Below are positions 24,603 to 33,342 of a stretch of DNA of 64,000 bases, in pieces (the stretch's first letter is position 1; each line of letters starts with the position of its first letter). The notes beneath the pieces are model-generated. The model was not told the DNA's origin and did no database searches. It saw only the letters and a program-made list of their open reading frames with translations. Origin of the DNA: Coriobacteriaceae bacterium (GTDB taxonomy: Bacteria; Actinomycetota; Coriobacteriia; Coriobacteriales; Coriobacteriaceae). Both the position numbers and the translations under genes were made by a program. Location: NCBI GenBank assembly GCA_902835305.1, contig CADFMD010000013.1, positions 1-64,000 of the forward strand, in the 5' to 3' direction.

Positions 24603-24720
24603 GGCGGGGCGTTCTTACCTTTGCTCGCTGCAAGTTCCGCACGAGCCGAAGAGCACTTAATGTGCTCTTCGTGCGAGCAGGACTGTCCGCAGCAGCGAGT
24701 AAAGGTAAGAACGCCCCGCC
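24603..24720 (+). promoter_or_regulatory. 118-nt near-perfect palindromic leader before leuS
   Basis: A 29-bp outer stem (24603-24631 with 24692-24720, one G-U pair) encloses an inner hairpin GAAGAGCAC-TTAAT-GTGCTCTTC (24648-24670) that is extended by GCAC/GTGC. The element ends 26 bases before the leuS ATG and 17 bases before its AAAGGAG site. It has no T-box signature and no T-run. An ORF extending the leuS frame crosses it but is not plausible. It could be a structured regulator or a repeat insertion. Confidence 0.8.
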
Positions 24721-24746
24721 CCAACCCAGCTAACAAAGGAGCTGAT

Positions 24747-27323
24747 ATGTGCGATTGCACAGATCATAAGGATGAGATCCCTGCCTACGACGCGCAGGCC
24801 ATTGAGTCCCGGTGGATGAAGGCCTGGGAGGACTCCAACCTCTTTGCCGTCGACACCGACGACAGCAAGCCCAAGAAGTATGTGCTCGAGATGTTCCCGT
24901 ATCCGTCGGGCGACCTGCACATGGGCCACGCGCGCAACTACACCATCGGCGATGCCATGGCCCGTCAGGCCCGCATGCGCGGCTACGACGTGCTGCACCC
25001 CATCGGCTTCGATGCCTTTGGTCTGCCCGCCGAGAATGCCGCCATCAAGCACAACACACAGGCTGCCGCCTGGACGTATAAGAACATGGACCAGGCGCTC
25101 GCCACGATGAGGCGCATGGGCTTCTCCTACGATCTGGATCGTACCGTTAAGACCTGTAGCCCCGACTACTATCGCTGGGGTCAGTGGATCTTTGAAAAGA
25201 TGTGGGAAAAGGGTCTGGTCTACCGCAAGAAGAACCCGGTCAACTGGTGCCCCACCTGCAAGACCGTTTTGGCCAACGAGCAGGTGACCGAGGGCAAGTG
25301 CTGGCGTTGCGGCACCGAGCCTGAGAAGCGTGACCTTGAGCAGTGGTACTACAAGATCACCGACTACTCCCAGGAGCTGCTCGATGACCTGGAGAAGCTC
25401 CCCGGCTGGCCCGAGCGCGTCAAGCAGATGCAGGCCAACTGGATCGGCCGCTCCGAGGGCGCCGAGGTCGACTTTACCCTGTGCGACACCGATGGCGAGC
25501 CCATCGAGGGCGACGAGGGTAAGATCACCGTCTTCACCACGCGCGCCGACACGCTCTTTGGCGTTTCCTTCTTTGTCCTGTCTCCCGAGTACGTGCGCCT
25601 GCACGAGCTCGTCGAGGGCACTCAGTACGAGGAGGCCGTCACCAAGATCGTCGAGGACTCCAAGCATATCTCTGCCGTCGAGCGCGCCCAGGGCACCCTC
25701 GAGAAGCACGGCGCCTTTACGGGCCGCTACGTGGTAAACCCTGTCAACGGCGAGAAGATCCCCGTGTGGGTTGCTGACTATGTCGTTGCCGACTACGGCA
25801 CCGGTGCCGTCATGGCCGTTCCCTGCGGCGACCAGCGCGACTTTGAGTTCGCCCGCAAGTACGACCTGCCTATCGTGCCGATCATCCTGGACGATGAGGA
25901 TCGCGCTGCCGTCGAGGCTAGCGGCGAGACCATCGACACCTTCCATGCCGAGAACGTCGACTGGGATTGCGCCCACGCTGCCGAGGGCACGCTCGTCCAG
26001 TCGGGCAAGTACACCGGCATGCGCGGCGGCAAGCACTCTGAGGGCGAGGCTGCCATCGTGGCCGACCTCGAGGCCATGGGCTGCGGCCGTCGCAAGGTCG
26101 AGTTCCGCCTGCGCGACTGGCTCATCAGCCGTCAGCGTTACTGGGGCAACCCCATCCCGGCCATCCACTGCGAGCACTGCGGCATCGTGCCCGTGCCCGA
26201 GGACCAGCTGCCGGTGACGCTGCCCGAGAACCTGGACCTGGGTGCCGGCGAGACCCTCGCCGAGTGCAAGGAGTTCTACGAGACCACCTGCCCGGTCTGT
26301 GGTCGCCCGGCCAAGCGCGAGACCGATACCATGGACACCTTCACCTGCTCCAGCTGGTATTACCTGCGCTATACCGACCCGCACAACACCGAGCTGCCCT
26401 TCTCCCGTGAGGCCGCCGATCGTTGGATGCCCGTCGATAACTACATCGGCGGCATCGAGCACGCCATTTTGCACCTGCTCTACAGTCGCTTCTTTACCAA
26501 GGCGCTGCGCGACCTGGGCCTGCTGAGCGTTGACGAACCCTTTACCAACCTGCTGTGCCAGGGCATGGTCAAGGACGAGAACGGCGATACCATGTCCAAG
26601 TCCAAGGGCAACGTCGTGCCCCCGAGTTCAGTCATTGAGCCCTACGGTGCCGACACCATGCGTCTGGCGATCCTGTTTATCGCCCCGCCCGAGAAGGACT
26701 TCGACTGGGATCCCAAGGCCGTCGAGGGCGCTAACCGCTTCATTAAGCGCGCCTGGCGTATCGTGTGGCAGCTCGTCCAGTCCGGCGACGCCAACGTGGC
26801 CTTTGACAAGTCCGCGCTCGACGAGACAGCGATGAAGCTCTACCGCGAGCGCCATCGCACCATCGCCAAGTGCACCGAGGACTTCGATCGTGGCCAGTTC
26901 AACACCGCCATCTCGGCCGTCATGGAGCTCGTCAACGCGGCGAGCGCCTACCTCAACGCCACCGAGGGTGCCGCCCGCGACAAGGCGCTGTGCTACGGCG
27001 TGGCTAAGGATATCGTGAGCGTCCTTGCCCCCATCTGCCCGTTCTGGGCCGACGAATTGTGGCACGAGGCCCTCGGCTGCGAGGGCAACGCCTACACCGC
27101 CGCCTGGCCCGAGTTCGACCTGGCCGAGTCCATCGAGGATACGGTGCAGATCGTCGTCCAGGTGCTCGGCAAGGTCCGTGGCCGCATCGACGTCGCCCGC
27201 GACGCCTCCAACGAGGAGATGCAAGCTGCCGCTGAGGAAGCCGTTGCCAAGTGGCTTGAGGGCAAGACGGTCGTCAAGGCCATCTGCGTGCCCGGCAAGC
27301 TGGTCAACCTGGTGGTCAAGTAA
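24747..27323 (+). CDS. leuS: leucyl-tRNA synthetase
   Basis: A class I aminoacyl-tRNA synthetase charging tRNA-Leu. The 858-residue protein has the HIGH-type motif HMGH at 58-61, a CP1 editing domain, paired Cys zinc-like sites (CPTCKTVL ... CWRCG), and MSKSK at 616-620. The ATG at 24747 is chosen for AAAGGAG and because the conserved N-terminus starts a few residues later; the frame open to 24621 is mostly inside the palindromic leader. A strong terminator follows. It stands alone, as usual in this class. Confidence 0.95.
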   Translation: MCDCTDHKDEIPAYDAQAIESRWMKAWEDSNLFAVDTDDSKPKKYVLEMFPYPSGDLHMGHARNYTIGDAMARQARMRGYDVLHPIGFDAFGLPAENAAIKHNTQAAAWTYKNMDQALATMRRMGFSYDLDRTVKTCSPDYYRWGQWIFEKMWEKGLVYRKKNPVNWCPTCKTVLANEQVTEGKCWRCGTEPEKRDLEQWYYKITDYSQELLDDLEKLPGWPERVKQMQANWIGRSEGAEVDFTLCDTDGEPIEGDEGKITVFTTRADTLFGVSFFVLSPEYVRLHELVEGTQYEEAVTKIVEDSKHISAVERAQGTLEKHGAFTGRYVVNPVNGEKIPVWVADYVVADYGTGAVMAVPCGDQRDFEFARKYDLPIVPIILDDEDRAAVEASGETIDTFHAENVDWDCAHAAEGTLVQSGKYTGMRGGKHSEGEAAIVADLEAMGCGRRKVEFRLRDWLISRQRYWGNPIPAIHCEHCGIVPVPEDQLPVTLPENLDLGAGETLAECKEFYETTCPVCGRPAKRETDTMDTFTCSSWYYLRYTDPHNTELPFSREAADRWMPVDNYIGGIEHAILHLLYSRFFTKALRDLGLLSVDEPFTNLLCQGMVKDENGDTMSKSKGNVVPPSSVIEPYGADTMRLAILFIAPPEKDFDWDPKAVEGANRFIKRAWRIVWQLVQSGDANVAFDKSALDETAMKLYRERHRTIAKCTEDFDRGQFNTAISAVMELVNAASAYLNATEGAARDKALCYGVAKDIVSVLAPICPFWADELWHEALGCEGNAYTAAWPEFDLAESIEDTVQIVVQVLGKVRGRIDVARDASNEEMQAAAEEAVAKWLEGKTVVKAICVPGKLVNLVVK

Positions 27324-27352
27324 GCGCTGCGCGTAAAGCTGACATGCAATAA

Positions 27353-27388
27353 ACGAGGGACGGTCCGGTTGGGTCGTCCCTCGTTTTG
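27353..27388 (+). terminator. terminator after leuS
   Basis: ACGAGGGACG (27353-27362) and CGTCCCTCGT (27375-27384) form a 10-bp stem with a 12-nt loop, ending in TTTTG. The same region precedes a convergent minus-strand lipoprotein gene. Confidence 0.85.
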
Positions 27389-27427
27389 TGTTGTCTGCCC
27401 TGCTTAGTCAGTGCGTCGCACCGTCTT

Positions 27428-28000
27428 CTACGGGATGTGTACCAGGTCCCTAAAGTAAACGTTGCCCGTTGCCTCTTCGAACATCCAAATGTTGAGGTAG
27501 ATGTCGTTGAGGTCGTTGCTCACATCAAAGTCCGGGTCGTCGAAGGTGCCTACAAAGGCGAGCATGGCGCGCGTTTCCTCGCCCGCTGCGACCTGCTGGC
27601 GCATGTGCACATCGCGGACCACGCCTTTGACGTAGGCATAGGAGTCCACATCGCCAAACATCATATCGACATCGGTATTGTTGGTCACCGTAAAGACGAG
27701 CGCCGCGTCTCCGTAGCCGTCGGTGTCCTTGCCCACGCAGGTAACATGGACGTTTTCGTCTGCCTCAAGGTCGATGGGGAACTGTTCTTGGGAATCGGGA
27801 CCCAAGCTCTGGGGATCGACGATGTCCTCGTCTATTTTGTCGAAGCTCGCCGGGGGTTCGGTTTTCTCGATGGCTTTGGTGCTGCCGAGATCCGGTTCGC
27901 ATGGTCCGGTTTTGCCATCGATGTTGTTGCAGGCCGTCAGAGCGAACGAACAGGCAGCTACGACGAGCGCGGTCGCGCAGAGGGTGCCTAGGCGTTCCAT
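27428..28000 (-). CDS. lipoprotein of the DUF4352 kind
   Basis: A 190-residue exported protein. The N-terminus is a lipoprotein signal with lipobox LTAC and Cys24. After an acidic, Pro-containing linker it has a beta-sandwich like DUF4352: ALVFTVTNNTDVDMMF ... RDVHMRQQVAAGEE ... EATGNVYFRDLV. A strong AGGAGG before the ATG at 28000 supports the start. It is convergent with leuS and divergent from rimP. Function unknown; such proteins are commonly cell-surface sensors or binding proteins. Confidence 0.75.
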   Translation of the reverse strand: MERLGTLCATALVVAACSFALTACNNIDGKTGPCEPDLGSTKAIEKTEPPASFDKIDEDIVDPQSLGPDSQEQFPIDLEADENVHVTCVGKDTDGYGDAALVFTVTNNTDVDMMFGDVDSYAYVKGVVRDVHMRQQVAAGEETRAMLAFVGTFDDPDFDVSNDLNDIYLNIWMFEEATGNVYFRDLVHIP

Positions 28001-28263
28001 GGATCCTCCTTGCCGTGGAGATACTGGAAGGTTGTGTGGTCAATGCGTGCGGCAGGCTTTCTCGCTACAGAATGCCTCTCAGCTTTAGTCTGGCCGATGT
28101 GCGACCAGGGATGGAATGCCCATAGGGCCCGATTCGGTCGGCGCTCTGGGACGCATGGCCCGTTTTGGGGCTGTTGAGGGTGCGCCGCATGGGGCTCCTC
28201 GGTCAATTGTCCTATTCTTGTGGAGAACCTGTGCGCACGCTGACCTGCAGATTCGTACTGTGC

Positions 28264-28292
28264 TTGCGCGTTTCCGCAGCTATTGGTATAGT
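28264..28292 (+). promoter_or_regulatory. probable promoter of the rimP-nusA-infB operon
   Basis: TTGCGC (28264-28269), a 17-base spacer and TATAGT (28287-28292) form a good promoter. The start would be near 28299, giving a leader of about 70 bases that holds a terminator-like hairpin. Confidence 0.7.
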
Positions 28293-28319
28293 TTGCTTGC
28301 AAATGAAGTTGTAATTGAA

Positions 28320-28350
28320 AGAAGTGGGGTTTCGGCCCCGCTTCTTTTTT
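28320..28350 (+). terminator. leader attenuator hairpin ahead of rimP
   Basis: GAAGTGGGG (28321-28329) pairs with CCCCGCTTC (28336-28344) with one G-U pair, a TTTCGG loop, and six T. It sits between promoter and ribosome site, so it may let NusA control its own operon through termination. NusA autoregulation at such leaders is known in other bacteria; here it is inferred. Confidence 0.8.
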
Positions 28351-28370
28351 GTATGGATGGAGGTGCCGCA

Positions 28371-28865
28371 ATGGTCAAGACCAAGACCGAGCAGGCGATC
28401 ATCGACGCGCTCGAGGCCGTCGCTCCCCAGCACGATGTCGACATCGTCGACGTCGAGCTCGTGGGCGCCACCAAGGCCCCCTGCGTGCGCGTGCGTATCG
28501 AGGGTGCCGAGGGTCAGAGCCTGTCGCTCAACGACGTCACGGCCAACACCAAGTGGGTCGGCGATGTGATTGAGGAGCTCGACCCTATCTCTTCGAGCTA
28601 TACGCTCGAGGTGTCGAGCCCGGGTATGGCGCGCCCGCTGCGCCGCCCGAGTGACTTTGCCCGCTTTGTGGGCGAGAACTGTGAGCTCACCTCCACCGCT
28701 ACCGAGGGCCGTCGCAAGTACGCCGGCAAGATTGCCGCTGCGACCGAGACCGACGTGACCCTCGAGCTCGAGGACGGCGAGTCCGTCACCCTCGATTTCT
28801 CTGATGTAAAAAAGTGCAAGTTGAAGCCCACCTACGACTTCAAGCCCGCGAAGGAAGGAAAGTAA
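28371..28865 (+). CDS. rimP: ribosome maturation factor RimP
   Basis: A 164-residue factor for 30S subunit assembly. It carries the signature SYTLEVSSPGMARPL and the second beta domain (ENCELTSTATEGRRKYAG). The ATG at 28371 follows GGAGG at 28359-28363; a longer frame upstream crosses the attenuator and is rejected. It is first in the operon and the nusA ATG is one base after its stop. Confidence 0.9.
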   Translation: MVKTKTEQAIIDALEAVAPQHDVDIVDVELVGATKAPCVRVRIEGAEGQSLSLNDVTANTKWVGDVIEELDPISSSYTLEVSSPGMARPLRRPSDFARFVGENCELTSTATEGRRKYAGKIAAATETDVTLELEDGESVTLDFSDVKKCKLKPTYDFKPAKEGK

Positions 28866-28866
28866 G

Positions 28867-30114
28867 ATGGCAGCATCCGACATGATGTCCGCCCTGATGG
28901 AGCTTTGCCAGGAGAAGCACATCGACCAGCTCTACCTGATCGACCGCCTGGAGCAGTCGCTCGCCAAGAGCTATGCCGAGATCCTGCATCTTGAGTGGGG
29001 CGCCAAGGTGACCATCGACCGCACCACCGGCAAGATCTACGTCTACCGCCTGGAGCCGATCGACGATTCCATGGACGAGGAGGGCAACTTCACCGAGTTC
29101 GAGGAGATCGACGTCACCCCCAAGAACACGAGCCGCATCGCTGCCCAGCACGCCAAGGCCGAGATCAACGCCATCGTGCGCAACTCCGCCCGCGAGCAGA
29201 TCTATGAGGAGTTCTCCGGCCGCATCGGTGACCTCATCAGTGGTATCGTGCTGCAGTCCACACCCGACTTCACGATCGTCAAAATTCGCGAAGGCGTCGA
29301 GGCCGAGCTTCCGCACTTTGATCAGCGCCGTTACGAGAACGAGCGCAACGAGCGTCCGATGGGCGAGCGCTACCTGCACAACCAGCATATCAAGGCCGTG
29401 ATCATCGACGTTCGCGACCCCAACTCCAACCTGCAGCCGGTTCGTGGCGAGCACAGCCGTCCGCCGATTGTCATCTCCCGTACCCACCCCGAGCTCATGC
29501 GTCGTCTGTTTGAGCAGGAGGTGCCCGAGATCTATGAGGGCACCGTCCAGATCAAGTCGATCGCCCGCGAGCCCGGCCAGCGTTCCAAGGTTGCCGTCCA
29601 CTCGCTCGACGACCGCCTGGATCCCGTGGGCGCCTGCGTCGGCCCCAAGGGCAGCCGTGTTCGCGCTGTCGTGGGCGAGCTCCGTGGCGAGCGCGTCGAC
29701 GTCATCCTGTGGGATGCCGATCCTGCCGTCTACGTCGCCAACGCCCTGTCGCCCGCTAAGGTCACCCGCGTCCTCATTGACGAGGAGAAGGCCTACGCCG
29801 GCGTCATCGTCCCCGACGACCAGCTGTCCCTCGCCATCGGCAAGGAGGGCCAGAACGCCCGCCTCGCCGCGCGCCTGACCGGCTGGCACATCGACATCAA
29901 GTCCGAGACGCTTGCCGCCGACATCCTCAAGAACGTTCCCGTTCACGAGGAGCCCGCCGCCGACCTGATCGGTGACGAGGAGGACGAGGACGTCCGTCGC
30001 TGCGAGTTCGTGTCCGAGGACGGCATCCAGTGCCGCAACCAGGCCCGTCCCGGCTCCCGTTTCTGCGGTGTCCACGACACCGACGCCTTCGATGATGCGG
30101 AGGACCTGATCTAG
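28867..30114 (+). CDS. nusA: transcription factor NusA with a Cys/His-rich tail
   Basis: Transcription elongation, pausing and antitermination factor, 415 residues. It has the N-terminal polymerase-binding domain (SALMELCQEKHI...), an S1 domain (YEEFSGRIGDLISG), and two KH domains (VDPVGACVGPKGSRV, LSLAIGKEGQNARLAARLTGW). The tail carries an acidic stretch and then a CEF-x5-QC-...-FCGVH element (two Cys, then Cys-x2-His), a possible zinc site. This tail is not part of the usual NusA. The gene is followed directly by infB, without the ylxR and ylxQ genes found between them in many Gram-positives. Confidence 0.92.
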   Translation: MAASDMMSALMELCQEKHIDQLYLIDRLEQSLAKSYAEILHLEWGAKVTIDRTTGKIYVYRLEPIDDSMDEEGNFTEFEEIDVTPKNTSRIAAQHAKAEINAIVRNSAREQIYEEFSGRIGDLISGIVLQSTPDFTIVKIREGVEAELPHFDQRRYENERNERPMGERYLHNQHIKAVIIDVRDPNSNLQPVRGEHSRPPIVISRTHPELMRRLFEQEVPEIYEGTVQIKSIAREPGQRSKVAVHSLDDRLDPVGACVGPKGSRVRAVVGELRGERVDVILWDADPAVYVANALSPAKVTRVLIDEEKAYAGVIVPDDQLSLAIGKEGQNARLAARLTGWHIDIKSETLAADILKNVPVHEEPAADLIGDEEDEDVRRCEFVSEDGIQCRNQARPGSRFCGVHDTDAFDDAEDLI

Positions 30115-30205
30115 CGCGCGGTCGCGCCGGGCAGGTCCCAGCGCATACCCCACGCTCGTTCAGTCTCTAGGCACCCAAGGTGCCAGAAAGGGTAGGTGAA
30201 GTCAT

Positions 30206-32920
30206 ATGGCAAAAGTCCGTGTGTCCACCCTGGCCAAAGAGTTCGGCATGACCTCTAAGGAACTGATGGGTCATCTCGCCGAAATGAAGATTCCCGCTAA
30301 GTCCGCTTCCTCCGCCCTGGAGGACGCTTACGTCGCCATGGTCCGCAAGCAGCTCGCCTCGGTGATCGAGGCCCGCGCCCAGGAAGTCGAGGCCGCCAAG
30401 CAGGCCGAGGAGCAGGCCGCTGCCGCCGAGGAGGCAGCACGCGCTGCCGAGGCCGAGCGCGAGCGCATCGCCGCCGAGAAGGCACGCGAGGAGGAGCGCC
30501 GTCAGTTCGCCGCCGCCCAGGCTGCCGAGGAGGCCGCCCGTGCCGAGGCCGAGGCCAAGAAGAAGGCCGAGCAGGAGCGTCTTGCTCGCGAGAAGGAGGA
30601 GGCTGCCCGCGAGGCCCAGCGCCGCGCCGTTCCCGCTTCCGACTCCGGTTCGCGTTTCCGCTCTCTGCTTGACCAGATCGCCGCACAGGAGACCGTGCTC
30701 AAGGAGAAGAAGGACGCCGAGCAGAAGGCCAAGGCCGAGCGCGCTGCCGAGCGCGGCAACCGTCGTGGCGGCAACAACGACCGTCGCGGTGGCCGTCGTA
30801 ACGATCGCAACGCCTCCGATAACAACTCCGAGCGCAATGCCTCCGAGAACCGCCCGCACAGCCATCGCACCAATGCCAGCAACAACGTCGCTGCCGGTAT
30901 GGACTTCCCCAACCCCGACAAGCAGGGCAAGGGCAAGAAGCGCAAGGGCGGTCACAACAACGAAGAGGACCACTACAGCCGCATGGCTCGCGAGGCCGAG
31001 GAGTACAGCCGCGAGAAGGTGCTCGAGGAGGCTCGAGCTGCCGTCGAGGAGGCCTCTCGCGAGTCCACCGGTCGCCGCAAGAAGCGCAAGGAGAAGCGCG
31101 AGCGCGAGGCTGCCAAGGCTCAGGAGGAGCGCAAGATAGAGGAGGCGCTGGCCCAGGGCGTGAACCCCGAGGAGCTCGACGCCATCAAGGTCTCCCAAGG
31201 CGTTACCGTCCAGGAGCTCGCCGAGGCGCTTGACGTTCCGGCCAACGACATCATCAAGCGCCTGTTCCTGCTGGGCACGCCGCTCACCATGACGCAGTCC
31301 ATGTCCGACGACCTCATCGAGCTCGTTGCCGACGACCTGGGCCGTCAGATCAAGATCATCACCCCCGAGGAGGAGAACACCTTCTCGTTCTACGACGATC
31401 CCGCCGACCTTAAGCCGCGCGCCCCGGTCGTCACCGTCATGGGCCACGTCGACCACGGCAAGACGAGCCTCCTCGACGCCATCCGTCACACCGGTGTCGC
31501 TGCCGGCGAGGCGGGCGGCATTACCCAGGCAATCGGCGCTTCGCAGGTTATGATCAACGACCGCAAGATCACCTTCATCGATACCCCGGGTCACGCCACC
31601 TTTACGGCCATGCGTGCCCGTGGTGCCAAGGTGACCGATATCGTCATTCTAATCGTGGCTGCCGACGACGGCGTCATGCCCCAGACCGTCGAGTCGATCA
31701 ACCACGCCAAGGCCGCCGGCGTACCCATCGTCGTCGCCGTCAACAAGATCGATAAGCCGGGTGCCAACCCTGACCGCGTGCGCCAGGAGCTCACCGAGTA
31801 CGGTGTCATCCCCGAGGAGTGGGGCGGACAGAACATGTTCGTCAACATCTCGGCCAAGCAGAAGATCGGTATCGACGACCTTCTGGAGACCGTGCTGCTC
31901 CAGGCCGACGTGCTCGAGCTCAAGGCCAACCCGGACACCTTTGCCTCCGGCAACGTCCTCGAGGCCAAGCTCGACAAGGGCCGCGGCTCGGTCGCTACCG
32001 TGCTCGTGACCCGCGGTACCCTGCACGTGGGCGATACGCTTGTCGCCGGCCTCACCTACGGCCGCGTCCGAGCCATGCTCGACCCCAAGGGCCGCGCCGT
32101 CACCGAGGCCGGTCCCTCCGACGCCGTCGAGATCCTGGGCCTGCAGTCCGTGCCCAACGCCGGTGACGAGTTCCGCGTGTTCGAGGACGAGCGCGAGGCT
32201 CGTGCCCTTGCCGACGAGCGTTCGCTCAAGGCCCGTATCGAGGAGCAGAGCCGCGTCAAGCACGTCACGCTCGAGAACCTCTTCGAGACCATTGCCGACG
32301 CCGAGGTCAAGGAGCTCAACCTGATCATAAAGGCCGACGTCCAGGGTTCCATCGAGGCCCTTCAGGATTCGCTCGACAAGATGGATCAGTCCGAGGTTCG
32401 CATCAACACGATCCACTCCGCCGTTGGTGCCATCAACGAGACCGACGTCGTCCTGGCCGACGCCTCCAACGCCATCATCATCGGCTTTGGCGTCCGTCCC
32501 GACGGTAAGGCCCGCTCCGCCGCCGAGCGTGAGGGCGTCGAGATCCGTTGCTACGACGTCATCTACAAGTGCCTCGAGGAACTCGACGCTGCCCGTATCG
32601 GCATGCTTAAGCCCACCGAGGTCGAGGTCTCCACGGGTACCGCGACCGTCCTGGACACCTTCAAGGTGCCCAAAGTCGGTATCGCCGCCGGTGTCCGTGT
32701 CGAAGAGGGCGAGATCGCCGCGACCGATTCCGTGCGTCTGGTGCGCGACGGCATCGTGGTCTTCAACGGCAAGATCGCCTCGATGCGCCACTACAAGGAC
32801 GAGGCCAAGAGCCTCAAGAGCGGTTCCGAGGGCGGCATTGGCCTGGAGAACTTCCAGGACATCAAGCCCGGCGACCAGATCGAGGGTTACCGCATCGACC
32901 AGGTTGCCCGTACCGAGTAG
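30206..32920 (+). CDS. infB: translation initiation factor IF-2
   Basis: A 904-residue GTPase that brings initiator tRNA to the 30S subunit. An N-terminal IF2N domain (MAKVRVSTLAKEFGMTSKEL) is followed by a long Ala/Glu/Arg-rich linker (about residues 50-330). A second IF2N-like piece and the G domain follow, with GHVDHGKTSL at about 413-422, DTPGH and NKID; then domains II-IV. ATG at 30206 is preceded by AGGGTAGGTG. It lies 91 bases after nusA and 11 before rbfA. Confidence 0.93.
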   Translation: MAKVRVSTLAKEFGMTSKELMGHLAEMKIPAKSASSALEDAYVAMVRKQLASVIEARAQEVEAAKQAEEQAAAAEEAARAAEAERERIAAEKAREEERRQFAAAQAAEEAARAEAEAKKKAEQERLAREKEEAAREAQRRAVPASDSGSRFRSLLDQIAAQETVLKEKKDAEQKAKAERAAERGNRRGGNNDRRGGRRNDRNASDNNSERNASENRPHSHRTNASNNVAAGMDFPNPDKQGKGKKRKGGHNNEEDHYSRMAREAEEYSREKVLEEARAAVEEASRESTGRRKKRKEKREREAAKAQEERKIEEALAQGVNPEELDAIKVSQGVTVQELAEALDVPANDIIKRLFLLGTPLTMTQSMSDDLIELVADDLGRQIKIITPEEENTFSFYDDPADLKPRAPVVTVMGHVDHGKTSLLDAIRHTGVAAGEAGGITQAIGASQVMINDRKITFIDTPGHATFTAMRARGAKVTDIVILIVAADDGVMPQTVESINHAKAAGVPIVVAVNKIDKPGANPDRVRQELTEYGVIPEEWGGQNMFVNISAKQKIGIDDLLETVLLQADVLELKANPDTFASGNVLEAKLDKGRGSVATVLVTRGTLHVGDTLVAGLTYGRVRAMLDPKGRAVTEAGPSDAVEILGLQSVPNAGDEFRVFEDEREARALADERSLKARIEEQSRVKHVTLENLFETIADAEVKELNLIIKADVQGSIEALQDSLDKMDQSEVRINTIHSAVGAINETDVVLADASNAIIIGFGVRPDGKARSAAEREGVEIRCYDVIYKCLEELDAARIGMLKPTEVEVSTGTATVLDTFKVPKVGIAAGVRVEEGEIAATDSVRLVRDGIVVFNGKIASMRHYKDEAKSLKSGSEGGIGLENFQDIKPGDQIEGYRIDQVARTE

Positions 32921-32931
32921 GGGGTAGCGCT

Positions 32932-33342
32932 ATGAAGCAAACGCAGGCAACCCGCCGTTTGGGCGAGCAGCTTCGCGAGAAGCTCGGTTATATCCTGCTC
33001 TTTGAGGTTTCCGATCCGCGTCTCGACCTGGTTACTTTGACCGCGGTCGAGGTCGCGGTGGACCGTTCGTTCGCGCGTGTGTTCGTGTCGTGCGATGCGA
33101 GCCGCTACGGCGAGGTCATGGAGGCGCTCGCAAGCGCTAAGGGCCGTATTCGCAGCCTGTTGGCTCGCTCGCTCGATTGGCGTGTTACGCCCGAGCTCGA
33201 TTTTCGCATCGATCGCTCGACCGATGAGGCCGAGCGCATCACGCGTGCGCTGGAAAACGTTCCCGCCACGCTTGCGATCGAAAAGGACGAGGACGGCTAT
33301 CCGATAGCGGATGCCGCCCAGGAGGCAGCTTTAGATGACTAA
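32932..33342 (+). CDS. rbfA: ribosome-binding factor A (RbfA)
   Basis: A 136-residue KH-type 30S maturation factor. Motifs are ATRRLGEQLREKLGYILL, SDPRLDLVTLTAVEV, and RSLLARSLDWRVTPELDFRID. It has an acidic C-terminal tail. GGGGGTAG precedes the ATG. Its stop overlaps the start of the DHH phosphoesterase gene by eight bases. Confidence 0.9.
   Translation: MKQTQATRRLGEQLREKLGYILLFEVSDPRLDLVTLTAVEVAVDRSFARVFVSCDASRYGEVMEALASAKGRIRSLLARSLDWRVTPELDFRIDRSTDEAERITRALENVPATLAIEKDEDGYPIADAAQEAALDD

Noticed and set aside
24603..24720. T-box riboswitch for leuS
   Set aside because: No T-box sequence, no terminator/antiterminator pair and no suitable specifier loop; the element is one long palindrome.
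24621..24746. N-terminal extension of leuS
   Set aside because: It runs through the palindromic leader, lacks a ribosome site, and does not match the family N-terminus.
28116..28370. N-terminal extension of rimP
   Set aside because: Crosses the promoter and the attenuator hairpin; the ATG at 28371 has its own GGAGG site.
30167..31594. 475-residue minus-strand ORF opposite infB
   Set aside because: Antisense shadow of the Ala/Glu-rich IF-2 linker, giving Leu/Gly/Ala repeats.
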